NCBI GenBank assembly: GCA_020060215.1 | Contig: JAGVAP010000034.1 | Span: forward strand, 14,389-78,388 | Source: Deltaproteobacteria bacterium | GTDB taxonomy: Bacteria > Desulfobacterota > DSM-4660 > Desulfatiglandales > HGW-15 | DNA length: 64,000 nucleotides | Direction: 5' to 3' | Shown: one piece after another, positions 16,909-25,958 of the stretch | Numbering within the stretch: the stretch's first letter is position 1 | Layout: every line of letters starts with the position of its first letter | The notes under the pieces: generated by a model | Database searches by the model: none | Told to the model about the DNA's origin: nothing | Seen by the model: only the letters and a program-made list of their open reading frames with translations | Made by a program: the position numbers and the translations under genes

Positions 16909-19506
16909 TCAGCTCTCGTCCTTCGACTCCTCCTGCCGGAAGGTGTAGTTTCCCTCCAGGAAACGGTCGGCGTACCACTCCACCTGCCGGTCGTCGTGAA
17001 GGGCCATGTCGAGGAGGTTGACCGATCCGAGGAGTCTTCCCACCTGGTCCAGCTTCTCCTCAAGCACGTTGCTCTGGTACTTCTTCATGACCCCCCGGAC
17101 CATGTCGCCTTTCTGCTCCATGCTGAATCCCACCCAGCGCAGTACCAGGGTGATGAGTCGGGCCCGTCGCTCCCGGCGGGCGATGTCCGCTGCGCCCCCC
17201 TTGAAATAGAAGATGACATAGTTGTCGTTCACCCGAGGGCCGCAGAAGGTATCCACCGTAACGTAATGGTATCCCAACCGGGCGCTGAAGTTGAGGTAAC
17301 GGGAGGCCACCACTGCATAGCTGGGTCCTCCCATGGAACCTTCCAGCAAGGGGTCGCGCAGCAGAGACTCGGCGACGAGCGAGCCGAATCCGCGCAAGCC
17401 CATTCCCGAATGCTGCGTCCAGGAGACTTCCTTGTGGGTCATGCCCCTCAGGAGCGCCTTGAAAGGGGCCGAGGTGACATCCTCGGGCGCGGCCTCTCTT
17501 GCGCCCTCGGCCATGGAAAGCCCTCCTCCGAGATCGATCACGAGGATCTTCATGGGAAGGTGGATGCGGAGGGGGACGGCCCCGGACTGCTCCTGTTCGA
17601 CCTCATCGCTGATCCGGAACATCTCCCTCATGGCGATCTCATGGGAAAAACGGATGATGTCGTGAAGGGTCTGGCATCCCTCCGGGTTGAAGTTGGGGTC
17701 TCTGGGGTCCAGGAGATTCAGGGGTGCAATCCGCTTAAGGGCCGTCTGGACCGTCCTGTAGATGGGGCTTCCCTTCATCGGGTTTCGCGGCTTCTTCTTC
17801 TTGAGCAGGCTCTCGACCGTCCCCCGATAGACCACCCGGTTGGTCGCATCCACGGTAATCATCTCCCCGTTGGTGATCGTCTCGGTGGCCGATCCGGTCC
17901 CCACCAGCGTAGGGATCCTGAATTCCCGCGCCACCGACGCCATGTGTCCGGTTACCGTTCCGACATCGGTCACCATGGCCTGGATCCTTCCCATGACCGG
18001 CACAAACCGGGGAGAGGTCTGCCTCGCAATGACGATCGACCCTTCCGGAATGCGATGCAGGGTCTCTTCGGACTTGATCACGAATGCCACCCCTGCCGCG
18101 GTGCCGTCGGAAGCCGAGGCGCCGCCCTGGAGGAGAACCATGTGCCTGGCGGCTGGGGACACCGTTGCGCTATCGGTCTTTTTCTCCGCCTCATCCTCGA
18201 CCTCTCTGGAGCGCCGCAGGGGCCTGGCCTGCAAGATGAAGAGCTTGTCTTCCTGATCGATCACCCACTCGATATCCAGGGGAAATCCATAGTGCTGCTC
18301 GAGCCTCAGGGCGTGTTCCACCAGGGCATGGAGCTCCGCATCCTGCATGCAGGGACTGTCTCTCCTGTCGTCGCTCAGGGCCTCTTCCTTCAGCCCGGAG
18401 GTCTGCTCCGGACGCAGCACGGTCTCCTTGGAAGCGATTTCGGCGAGGACGACTTCCCGTGTCTTCTTGTCGACCATGTAGAAGTCTGCGGCCGTGGCCC
18501 CTTCTACCAGGTTGGCGGCCAGTCCCCAGACCGCGCTGATCAGGATCACCGCATTTCGGTGGTCATTGGGGTCCACCGTGTAAAGGACCCCGCTCGCCTT
18601 GGCATCGATCATCAGGAGGCAGGCCACGCTCATGACCACGTCCTGATCCGGATAACCTTTCGTCCTCCTGTAGAAGATCGCCCTTGGATTGAATGTGCTG
18701 GACACGACCTCCTTGTAGGCCGGTATGACCTGCTCCTCGGTCACGTTCAGGACGGTTGAATGCTGGCCCGCAAAACTCGCCTCCGAGTCCTCGCTGGTGG
18801 CGCTGCTCCGGACGGACAATCGGAGAGGGCCGCCGACCTTGTGCTTCAAGGCCCTTACCGCCTGCATGACGGACTGCTCCAGGTCCGCCGGGATATCGGC
18901 TGACAAGACCCGCGATTGAATCTCCCGGGATGTGCGGATGAGGCTTTCGGTGTCATTCACATCCAGGTCCTTCAGCTTCTCCCCGATCCACCCCCCCAGA
19001 TCGTTCTGATCGAGAAAGTGCTGACAGGCGTAGGCGGTGATTGCAAATCCGGGCGGCACCGGCAGACTGACCCGGTTGTACACCTCTCCAAGGTTGGCCG
19101 CCTTTCCGCCTACCTCCTGCATATTCTCCAGGCTGAGCATCTCCAGAGGCAGGACCAGCGAGCCCTGTTCGACCTTTTTCCTCTTCCGGAGCTCCACCAG
19201 CACCGACTCGGAGACCTGCTCCGCCACCGGAAAGAGCCCCTCATACTTGGCGGCCGTCAACGCGTTGAGGTCCTCCACCATGGAAAAGACCTCCCTGATC
19301 AGCAGCACCGCCTGGTTGACGACGTAGGAGAGCGAGAAGGGGGTGCCCTTGTAGAGCATATGCTCCAGGTCCGCAATGATCCCAAGCGCGGTATTGTTCG
19401 AAGAAAGGATGCGCTTGAAGCACTCGTACTTCATCTGAAGCGTTCCCTTGCCTGCGGGGACCTGTGCGCCGAGGCGGCTTTTCTTGAAAAGATCGAGGAG
19501 TTTCAA
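16909..19506 (-). CDS. PEP/pyruvate-binding protein with atypical C-terminus
   Basis: 865 residues. The first ~120 are helical and unassigned. Then comes a PEP-synthase/PPDK nucleotide-binding region: GGKAANLGE near 132, 'SVRSSATSEDSEASFAGQ', 'GVLYTVDPND', and 'IEWVIDQEDKLFILQARPL'. The swivelling domain holds the phosphohistidine motif as TGH in 'GTVTGHMASVAREF'. The last ~270 residues are not the usual PEP/pyruvate TIM barrel. They contain 'PMKILVIDLGGGLSM' and 'YHYVTVDTFCGPRVNDNYV', which I cannot assign. It may phosphorylate a substrate other than pyruvate, or act as a regulator. Gene context gives no partner; it converges on dctM. Confidence 0.75.
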   Translation of the reverse strand: MKLLDLFKKSRLGAQVPAGKGTLQMKYECFKRILSSNNTALGIIADLEHMLYKGTPFSLSYVVNQAVLLIREVFSMVEDLNALTAAKYEGLFPVAEQVSESVLVELRKRKKVEQGSLVLPLEMLSLENMQEVGGKAANLGEVYNRVSLPVPPGFAITAYACQHFLDQNDLGGWIGEKLKDLDVNDTESLIRTSREIQSRVLSADIPADLEQSVMQAVRALKHKVGGPLRLSVRSSATSEDSEASFAGQHSTVLNVTEEQVIPAYKEVVSSTFNPRAIFYRRTKGYPDQDVVMSVACLLMIDAKASGVLYTVDPNDHRNAVILISAVWGLAANLVEGATAADFYMVDKKTREVVLAEIASKETVLRPEQTSGLKEEALSDDRRDSPCMQDAELHALVEHALRLEQHYGFPLDIEWVIDQEDKLFILQARPLRRSREVEDEAEKKTDSATVSPAARHMVLLQGGASASDGTAAGVAFVIKSEETLHRIPEGSIVIARQTSPRFVPVMGRIQAMVTDVGTVTGHMASVAREFRIPTLVGTGSATETITNGEMITVDATNRVVYRGTVESLLKKKKPRNPMKGSPIYRTVQTALKRIAPLNLLDPRDPNFNPEGCQTLHDIIRFSHEIAMREMFRISDEVEQEQSGAVPLRIHLPMKILVIDLGGGLSMAEGAREAAPEDVTSAPFKALLRGMTHKEVSWTQHSGMGLRGFGSLVAESLLRDPLLEGSMGGPSYAVVASRYLNFSARLGYHYVTVDTFCGPRVNDNYVIFYFKGGAADIARRERRARLITLVLRWVGFSMEQKGDMVRGVMKKYQSNVLEEKLDQVGRLLGSVNLLDMALHDDRQVEWYADRFLEGNYTFRQEESKDES

Positions 19507-19744
19507 AGTCGGTATCCCTCCCGTGGCTCAAGGGGCGGAGAGCGTCGCTCGAACTGGTTCAACGGTGGCGCAATAGGAGGATGAAGGGTCGCCGGTAAGC
19601 CCTTGAGGATTAGAATTGTGGTCCCAATTATATCCGATTCGCCTTTCCGCCTTCAATGATTTCCGCCTGACGCGGGGCAATTCAACATGAAAGTGACCCC
19701 GCCGTCCAACCTTCGCAGGGTGCCGAAGCGGTATGCCCATGGAC

Positions 19745-20359
19745 TCACATGAAGTGGCGTATGACCACGAATCCGAGGATGAGGAGAACGACGAATGCGA
19801 TGGAGAGCCACTCAAAGTACTTGTCGATCAGGGATTTGATGGGGGCGCCGAACCGGTAAAAGAGTGCCGCAACGAGGAAGAACCGGGCCGACCGGCTCAG
19901 CAGAGAGGCCGATACAAGCGTCAGAAAGGGGATCTGAAAGGCCCCTGCCGCAATGGTGAAGACCTTGTAGGGAATGGGGGTGAACCCGGCGATGGCGATG
20001 GAGAGGAAGGCGTTCTTTTCGTACAGGCCCTGGACTTCCCGGTACTGATGCTCGACCCCGTAGAACTGGATGATCGGTTTCCCGATGAGATCATAGAATT
20101 CCAGTCCGACCAGGTAACCGAACATCCCCCCCGCCACCGACCCAGCAGAGCAGATCCAACCGTACCGGAAGGACCGCTTCGGCATCACCACGGCCATGGC
20201 GATCAGCAATACGTCAGGCGGAATGGGAAAGAAGGACGACTCCGCAAAGGCAACTGCAAAAAGGGCCCAGGGCGCAAAGGGCTTCGCAGCCAACCCCTCC
20301 ACCCACTCCTTCATGGACCTCAACGGTCTGAAAACCGCACCCACTAAGCTCTTCCCCAT
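19745..20359 (-). CDS. DedA/YqaA-type VTT-domain membrane protein
   Basis: About 204 residues. The VTT (SNARE-associated) pattern is clear: 'AFAESSFFPIPPDVLL' early, a 'GSVAGGMFGYLVG' helix, and 'FTPIPYKVFTIAAGAF' centrally. These are the conserved E-x-x-x-x-P-x-P and F-x-P-I/P re-entrant motifs of DedA-family inner-membrane proteins, linked to lipid carrier recycling and membrane homeostasis. The start is set at ATG 20359 (MGKSL); MKEW further in is an alternative. It points towards the PEP-synthase-like gene, 238 bases away. Confidence 0.82.
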   Translation of the reverse strand: MGKSLVGAVFRPLRSMKEWVEGLAAKPFAPWALFAVAFAESSFFPIPPDVLLIAMAVVMPKRSFRYGWICSAGSVAGGMFGYLVGLEFYDLIGKPIIQFYGVEHQYREVQGLYEKNAFLSIAIAGFTPIPYKVFTIAAGAFQIPFLTLVSASLLSRSARFFLVAALFYRFGAPIKSLIDKYFEWLSIAFVVLLILGFVVIRHFM

Positions 20360-20550
20360 GGCCTCGTCATCATCCCCGATCATACGTCGACAGGGTCTCG
20401 TGCGCACCGGTCGGTTCAAGAGTGGACCGGACTATATGGAAAACCCCTCCCCATGTCAATCAAGGCCGCCCGTTGCCTCCTCGCTGCGACCTGCCGCCCC
20501 CCGTACGTCGCGATCCATCTCCGCTCAAAAGAGCCGGCGCAATCCTATTT

Positions 20551-20579
20551 TTGAGTTGTATTTATAGAATAGATACATT
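20551..20579 (+). promoter_or_regulatory. Candidate sigma-70 promoter for HU gene
   Basis: TTGAGT at 20551-20556 and TACATT at 20574-20579 are 17 bases apart, in an AT-rich island (about 20550-20590) that stands out from GC-rich surroundings. Each box matches consensus at 4 of 6 positions. The HU start codon is 60 bases downstream. Confidence 0.4.
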
Positions 20580-20638
20580 ATTTTCGTGCAAATTCTACCC
20601 GACTCGGCACCCACACACCACAACCAAAGGAGGAAAGG

Positions 20639-20908
20639 ATGAACAAGGGAGATCTGGTCAATGCCGTCGCGAAGGTCGTATCCGCCAAGAAAGACGCCCA
20701 GGCTGCCGTGGATACGATCTTGTCCAGTATCACAAAGGCACTCAAGAAGAACAATCCTGTGACACTGGTCGGCTTTGGAACCTTCAAGGTGGACAAGAGG
20801 AAGGCCAGGAAGGGAAGAAACCCGCAGACCGGGGAGGCCATCAAGATCAAGGCGAAAAAGGTCCCCAGGTTCGTTCCGGGGAAAGCGCTGAAGGACGCGG
20901 TGAAGTAG
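20639..20908 (+). CDS. HU-family nucleoid DNA-binding protein
   Basis: 89 residues, the standard length for HU. 'MNKGDLVNAVAK' opens the dimerisation helices, 'VTLVGFGTFKV' is the core turn, and 'RKGRNPQTGEAIKIKAKKVPRF' carries the Pro-tipped arm (P near 63) that intercalates into DNA. AAAGGAGG sits 6 bases before the ATG. A hairpin terminator follows. The lysine-rich composition is typical of highly expressed HU. Confidence 0.95.
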   Translation: MNKGDLVNAVAKVVSAKKDAQAAVDTILSSITKALKKNNPVTLVGFGTFKVDKRKARKGRNPQTGEAIKIKAKKVPRFVPGKALKDAVK

Positions 20909-20935
20909 CGCCCCCGAAATCGCAGCCTCAAAGCG

Positions 20936-20970
20936 AACCCTCACCGTTCCCGCGTTCCGGTGAGGGTTTC
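20936..20970 (+). terminator. Hairpin terminator after HU gene
   Basis: AACCCTCACCG at 20936-20946 pairs perfectly with CGGTGAGGGTT at 20958-20968 (11 bp, 11-base loop). The following TCTTAT is a weak T-tract. It lies 28 bases after the HU stop and just before the convergent beta-CASP gene. Confidence 0.7.
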
Positions 20971-20977
20971 TTATGGG

Positions 20978-22600
20978 CTACTCCCTCGATTCCTTGATCT
21001 CCGCGAGGACCGCCTGCATCTCTTCCCTCATGAACCGGAGCCGATCCAGATCCTCAGCGTCGATGAAGGAAGGCGCCTTGGTTCGGATCTCCTTCCTGAA
21101 CTGCCTCAGCTCGTCCTCGATCGCCGCGACGAGGGCCACCATCGGTTCCCGCAGATCGGGGGGGGCTTCCACCGGAGCGGGGGCTTCTCTGGTGATCTCC
21201 CTTGCCTTGAGGACGAGCCTTTCCCTCCAACGCGGTATGTAGACGTCCAGACCCAACCGCTCGCGGATCTTCCGGGCAAGGGCATCGCTCGCCGTCGGCT
21301 CCCCGTGAATGACAAACACCCTGGGTCCGCTCTCGAAATGTCCCACCCACTCCAGCAGATCCTTTTGGTCCGCATGGGCCGAGAAGCCGCCGATGGTAAA
21401 GACCCTGGCTCTGACCGAGACACTCTCGCCGAAGATCTTGACCGCCTTTGCGCCGTCCACGATCTTGCGGCCGGTGGACCCTGCGGCCTGGAATCCGACG
21501 ATCACCAGGCTTGCCCCCGGCCTCCAGAGGTTATGCTTGAGATGATGCCGGATCCTGCCCGCAGTCGCCATCCCGTTGCCGGCAATCACGATGGCGGGAC
21601 CCGGTCTCTCGTTGATCTCCTGAGACTCTCTTGTGCTCGCGGTCAACCGCAGTCCCGGCAGGTCAAAGGGGTCTCCGCCGTCTTCCAGGATGGCCTTCGC
21701 CTCCGCATCATAGTACTTCTTGTTCCTTCGGAAGACCTCCGTCGCCTGGATCGCCAGGGGGCTGTCGATGTAGACCGGTATCCGGGGCAGGCTGCCGTTG
21801 CGGTTGAACTCGGAAAGGATATAGAGGATCTCCTGGGTCCTCTCCACCGCAAAGGCCGGGATGATGACCTTTTCCCCGTGAGAGACCGCGTAGGCAACGG
21901 CCTCCAGCAGTTCCTTCTTGCTTTCTTCAAAGGAGCGGTGAAAACGGTTGCCGTAGGTAGACTCGATGAAGAGGTAATCCGCGTCGAAGATCTCGTGAGG
22001 ATCCTTCACGATCAGCTGGTTTTTCTTCCCGAGATCCCCCGAGAAGACGATCTTGATCGATTCCCCTCCTTCCCGGATCCATAGCTCCAGGATGGATGAA
22101 CCGAGGATGTGCCCGGCATTTCTGAACCTGGCCTTCACATCCGGCTCCACATCGATGATCTCATCCCCTTCGACGGGCGAAAGATACTTCAGGCTGGCCT
22201 CGGCCTGTTCCGTCGTATAGAGAGGCTCGATCTCGCTCCTGCTCTGTCGCCTGTTTTTGCGGGTCTGCCATTCGGCCTCCATCTCCTGGATATGGGCCGC
22301 ATCGAGGAGCATGATCCTGCTCAGCTCCGCAGTGGGAGGGGAGGTGAGGATCCGGCCCCGAAACCCGTCGGCCACAAGCCTGGGGATCCTCCCGGAATGG
22401 TCGATGTGGGCATGCGTGAGAAAGAGGGTGCGGACCTGCCTCGGGTCAAAGCCCCACTCCTGCCTGTTCCGCGCCTCCATCGTCCTGCCGCCCTGGAAGA
22501 GCCCGCAATCCACCAGCATCTTGACCCCTGCCGATGTCTCGATCAGAAAGTTGCTTCCCGTGACGCTCCCGGTACCCCCCAGACAAGAGACGCGAACCAT
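20978..22600 (-). CDS. Beta-CASP metallo-beta-lactamase RNase
   Basis: 540 residues. The zinc motif H63-A-H65-I-D67-H68 lies in the metallo-beta-lactamase core, with 'FRNAGHILGS' and 'FSGDLGKK' as later ligands. The beta-CASP insert follows, then 'GFQAAGSTGRKI' and 'IGGFSAHADQKDLLEW' (motif B/C histidines). This is the YsxA/CPSF-73-like RNA-cutting family. The C-terminal ~70 residues are a helical, charged extension. The start at 22600 follows AAAAGGAGT; the frame remains open upstream to 22837 but that part lacks homology and a ribosome-binding site. Confidence 0.87.
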   Translation of the reverse strand: MVRVSCLGGTGSVTGSNFLIETSAGVKMLVDCGLFQGGRTMEARNRQEWGFDPRQVRTLFLTHAHIDHSGRIPRLVADGFRGRILTSPPTAELSRIMLLDAAHIQEMEAEWQTRKNRRQSRSEIEPLYTTEQAEASLKYLSPVEGDEIIDVEPDVKARFRNAGHILGSSILELWIREGGESIKIVFSGDLGKKNQLIVKDPHEIFDADYLFIESTYGNRFHRSFEESKKELLEAVAYAVSHGEKVIIPAFAVERTQEILYILSEFNRNGSLPRIPVYIDSPLAIQATEVFRRNKKYYDAEAKAILEDGGDPFDLPGLRLTASTRESQEINERPGPAIVIAGNGMATAGRIRHHLKHNLWRPGASLVIVGFQAAGSTGRKIVDGAKAVKIFGESVSVRARVFTIGGFSAHADQKDLLEWVGHFESGPRVFVIHGEPTASDALARKIRERLGLDVYIPRWRERLVLKAREITREAPAPVEAPPDLREPMVALVAAIEDELRQFRKEIRTKAPSFIDAEDLDRLRFMREEMQAVLAEIKESRE

Positions 22601-23160
22601 AATGACTCCTTTTCCAGTGTGATCGTCCATCTGGTCAACGGCACAGGTTATAGAACGCCGTCGCGGCTCCGTCAATCGCCTAAGGCGGGTCTTTCGGTAT
22701 ATGTAACGACCCCTCAGAGGGTCCGTTGTAAAGCGAGTTGACCGTTGAAAAATCAACTGAGCCTTCGCTGTCCTGAAACCAAGAGGCGAAAATACAAGGC
22801 AACGGAGAGGCTGCCCCTTCCCTCCTGACACAGACATCCGATCAGTAGCCCAAACCCAAAACCCCCTCTATCCTGGATGCCAACTGGTTCCAGCAGTACC
22901 TGGAATGACCCCAAACCACCGATAAGGCAAGCTATCCAGAACCCGTTATCCGGAGCAGGGAGCTGCGAGTCCGTGGCCCAGACCGATCATCGCTATCACT
23001 ACAGATCTCTCCTTGATAGCGTGGGGCCTATGTCTGACGACGGAAAACCAGTCGCGCCAGGGCGGGCTGAATAACCGATATGGGGCTCGGCCAATAGGGG
23101 CTGTGCTTTGTCCGTCGGGAATGGTGGCCGGGGTTGTCTGACGGACGGTCCGCTTTGCGG
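22601..23160. other. Non-coding stretch, no gene seen
   Basis: 560 bases without a credible gene. It carries the promoter side of the beta-CASP gene and scattered short open frames. Base composition is more mixed than in flanking genes from about 22740 onward, consistent with the start of an acquired or decayed region. Confidence 0.5.
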
Positions 23161-23781
23161 TCAGTTCCGCTCGGCGACGCGCTTAAGTTTCTTGCTCAGC
23201 ACCCACGACAGGCCGAGGAATGCCACCAGCATCACGACGCCCAGGCTGGACGAGGCGTCGCTCATCATCTTCTCGGAAACCTGGCCGAACGCGAATCCGA
23301 CCGAGACGACGGCGCATGCCCACAGGCCGGCGGCGACAAAATTGAGCGCCAGGAAGGTCGACCACGGTGTCGGCGACATTCCGTAGGCGAAGCCGGCGAC
23401 GCCGCGGATGCCGTGCGGATAACGATGCAGCAGGATCATCCACCCATGATGACGTTCCGCCAGCCGCACCACGATATCGACGGATCGCGCCAAACTGGGA
23501 AAGCGAGCGAACAGCCTCATGCCGAACCGTCGCCCGATCCAGAAGCGGACGGCGTCGCCGGCGAAACTGCCGATCCAGCAGATCGCGACCAGCGTGCCCA
23601 GGCTAAGGGCACCGGAGTGGGCCGCATAGCCGGCGAACAGCGTGAACAGCATGCTGTGCGAGGCGGCATAGCTGAACACGATGGTGTAGGCCGCGTCGCC
23701 GTGCTGGCTGACGAGTTCGAGAAACGAATCGAGATCGGTTGGAATCGGCACATCGCCTCCATATGGAAGGACTTCAGTCAA
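23161..23781 (-). CDS. Second DedA-family VTT-domain membrane protein
   Basis: 206 residues. The VTT motifs are present though divergent: 'FSYAASHSMLFTLFAGY', 'ICWIGSFAGDAVRFWIGRRFG', a central 'HRYPHGIRGVAGFAYGMS' and a C-terminal helix ending SKKLKRV. Unlike the DedA-type gene at 19745 it lacks the E-x-x-x-x-P-x-P motif and has 'GDAVRFWIGRRFG', as in DedA proper. Its codon use (many GCG, CGC, GCC) differs from its neighbours, suggesting separate ancestry. It stands alone between long non-coding stretches. The likely role is in the inner membrane; the substrate is unknown. Confidence 0.75.
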   Translation of the reverse strand: MTEVLPYGGDVPIPTDLDSFLELVSQHGDAAYTIVFSYAASHSMLFTLFAGYAAHSGALSLGTLVAICWIGSFAGDAVRFWIGRRFGMRLFARFPSLARSVDIVVRLAERHHGWMILLHRYPHGIRGVAGFAYGMSPTPWSTFLALNFVAAGLWACAVVSVGFAFGQVSEKMMSDASSSLGVVMLVAFLGLSWVLSKKLKRVAERN

Positions 23782-24522
23782 GTAGTCCGGGATGTTTCAT
23801 TATCTGTATACTCCTGGCAGCGACCGCTCTATCATGCTCGCCAAGCCCGCCGGGATGCTCCGGATACCCTCCACCATGTGATGGTGGAGGGACTGCATCT
23901 TCTTGGAAAACGTCGACTCCGAGGAGTTCGTGGCTCGAGTGGCCGCCCTGGCGCAGCAGGGGAGTAGGACCGTCTACGCTTGGGCGCTCCCCCCAATCAC
24001 GCCCATTCCTGATTCGTGGGGGTCATAAGAACTCGCTTTCACTGGCACGCAGCATAGGGGGTTCGGGCGTTGTGTGTCAAGGGGAAGAGTCGGTACATCC
24101 TGTCGGGGGCGGGGCTTTGGGGTGGACGAGGGCGTCCGCCACCCTCACCCGATGAAGACACATCCCCTCGGTCTTCCGGTTGTTCCAACACATTTTTCGT
24201 GCGGCCTCGTCCATCCCAATCCTCTGACCCACAGCATCATTTGCCTATTTCAGATTGAATATTTTACTCTTGACACCCATGGGCGGATTTCTATACGCTC
24301 GCACCCATCTAAAGCGAGTTCTTACCCGTTCATCACCCCAAATACGAGCGCCAGCGGTCTGAAAGGTCCAATTCTGCGACCACAGCTTCTTCGATAGGGT
24401 GCAATCGGTTGACGACACCGCACCTCAACAGATCCCCGATACGATTTTTGAGCTGCTTAGAAAACAAGTGCTGGATTGTCATGAATGATAGCTCCAACTG
24501 AAAACCTAAAGGGGGGCAGAAT
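23782..24522. other. Long stretch with coding debris and a hairpin
   Basis: 741 bases without an intact gene. A perfect 11-bp stem with a 3-base loop lies at 23867-23891 (CCCTCCACCAT / ATGGTGGAGGG). Just after it, an out-of-start frame reads 'NVDSEEFVARVAALAQQG' and ends at TAA near 24028; this looks like the tail of a decayed gene that I cannot identify. The 3' part holds a good promoter candidate for the metallo-hydrolase gene. Confidence 0.5.
24270..24297 (+). promoter_or_regulatory. Candidate sigma-70 promoter upstream of metallo-hydrolase
   Basis: A perfect -35 box TTGACA (24270-24275) and TATACG (24292-24297), spaced by 16 bases. This would give a leader of about 220 bases before the ATG at 24523. 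Confidence 0.45.
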
Positions 24523-25494
24523 ATGGTGATTCGAAAAGCTGTAACAATGTTTTGCACGGGGCTCTTGGCAGTGCTCTTCTTCTGGCCGACAGCGGGTGAG
24601 GCACAAACCATTAAGGTGACTCTTCTAGGCACAGGGACGCCAAGACCCGTTATGGATCGCTTTGGCCCGTCTACTCTTGTGCAGGCAAACGAGGAGGCAT
24701 TTCTTTTTGACTGCGGCCGTGGTGTATCCCAGCGGCTATACCAACTCAAAGTTCCGCTCGGAAAGGTCCCTAATCTTTTCCTTACACACCTGCACTCGGA
24801 TCATGTTAATGGCATCCCTGATTTCTGGTTAACCGGTTGGCTCGCATTAGACTATGCTGGCAGGAAAACCCCTTTGCAGGTGTGGGGCCCGGCAGGGACC
24901 AAGGACATGATGTCATATCTGGAGAAGGCGTTCCAGGCGGATCGCCACATCCGGACTAATGACGAAAAGCTCTCGCCCGAAGCCTTCCGTTTCATCGCGC
25001 AGGATATCAAGGAAGGCGTCGTCTACGAGAAAAACGGCGTCAAGATAACCGCGTTCCTAGTGGATCATTTTCCGGGTGAGGACCCCGAGCCCTGTCTCGG
25101 CTACCGTATTGATTATGCGGGGCGGTCAGTCGTTATTTCGGGCGACACCCGCTATTCAGAAAACCTGATAAAGTATTCAAAGGGGGTGGATGTACTGATC
25201 CATGAGGTGGCAGGCGCGAAAGAAGAGTTGCTCAAAGCCTCAGCGGCAGTCCAGCGCATTATCGACCATCACGTATCACCGGAAGAAGCCGGGAAGATCT
25301 TCAGCCAGTTGAAACCGAAATTGGCAGTCTATACCCACTTCGTGATGGTGGCGAACAAGGACATTCGTGCACCTACTGTGGAGGATTTCATCACTATGAC
25401 GCGAAAGACCTACTCGGGGCCGCTCGAGGCAGGTGAAGATCTGATGGTCATTGAGATAGGAGATACGGTGAAGATGAGCCGACCCTCGCGATGA
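24523..25494 (+). CDS. Exported metallo-beta-lactamase-fold hydrolase
   Basis: 323 residues. An N-terminal signal peptide (about 1-27, ending GEA-Q) is followed by the tRNase-Z-like layout: 'KVTLLGTGTPRPVMDRFGPS', H89-L-H91-S-D93-H94, then 'VDHFP', 'SGDTRYSEN' and 'HHVSPEEAG' and a late 'YTHFV' histidine. Export sets it apart from true tRNase Z, which acts in the cytoplasm, so the substrate is probably periplasmic. GC content is visibly lower than in most genes here, and no operon partner is near, suggesting acquisition. AAAGGGGGG precedes the start. Confidence 0.82.
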   Translation: MVIRKAVTMFCTGLLAVLFFWPTAGEAQTIKVTLLGTGTPRPVMDRFGPSTLVQANEEAFLFDCGRGVSQRLYQLKVPLGKVPNLFLTHLHSDHVNGIPDFWLTGWLALDYAGRKTPLQVWGPAGTKDMMSYLEKAFQADRHIRTNDEKLSPEAFRFIAQDIKEGVVYEKNGVKITAFLVDHFPGEDPEPCLGYRIDYAGRSVVISGDTRYSENLIKYSKGVDVLIHEVAGAKEELLKASAAVQRIIDHHVSPEEAGKIFSQLKPKLAVYTHFVMVANKDIRAPTVEDFITMTRKTYSGPLEAGEDLMVIEIGDTVKMSRPSR

Positions 25495-25958
25495 AAAACC
25501 GGGCGTGGCCCTCGTAAAGCAGGACGGATCGATGGCCACGCCCCGCCTGGTCTCAACCGATCTGAACCTGATGTCATCTCCTCCCGGTGAGCCGTCTCTA
25601 TAAGGACCGGGCTTGCCCCAGGGATAATCCTTCACAAATCGCTACTTTCTAGGTCTTCCCATCAGCATTCCACCTCTTTATCCCACAATATCCTTCAAGA
25701 CCATAGGATATCAGTGCACTCAGGAATTCCGTCTGTCTGACATGCTCCCACTTGGCTCGATTTACCTACAGCTGCTCTGATCCCGTAAAACAACGCAGCG
25801 TTGAGGGGAGGTTTGAGAGTTGCAGGGTAGCCGGAGTTTGGATAGGAAGAGTATCATGCTTCTCGAAACCAGGTGTGCCTTGCCAAGGTGTGTTTGCAGG
25901 AATCATTCGAACGCTCATCTTCGTCGCATTCTGCCCCTCGCGCGCCTGAGAGTCCGCC
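25495..25958. other. Non-coding stretch before the RluA gene
   Basis: 464 bases with no recognisable gene, repeat or RNA. Composition is relatively AT-rich around 25630-25700. It probably holds the promoter of the pseudouridine synthase gene. Confidence 0.45.

Noticed and set aside
16996..18759. A 587-codon plus-strand frame
   Set aside because: Antisense to the PEP-synthase-like gene; no recognisable domain and no ribosome-binding site.
20978..22837. A longer N-terminus for the beta-CASP protein
   Set aside because: The extra 79 codons have no family similarity, and the ribosome-binding site AAAAGGAGT fixes the start at 22600.
23867..23891. The 11-bp stem as terminator
   Set aside because: No adequate T-run on either side and no intact gene ends next to it; kept only as part of the debris description.
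22601..25958. An insertion sequence explaining the sparse region
   Set aside because: I found no transposase, no matching terminal repeats and no target duplication here.
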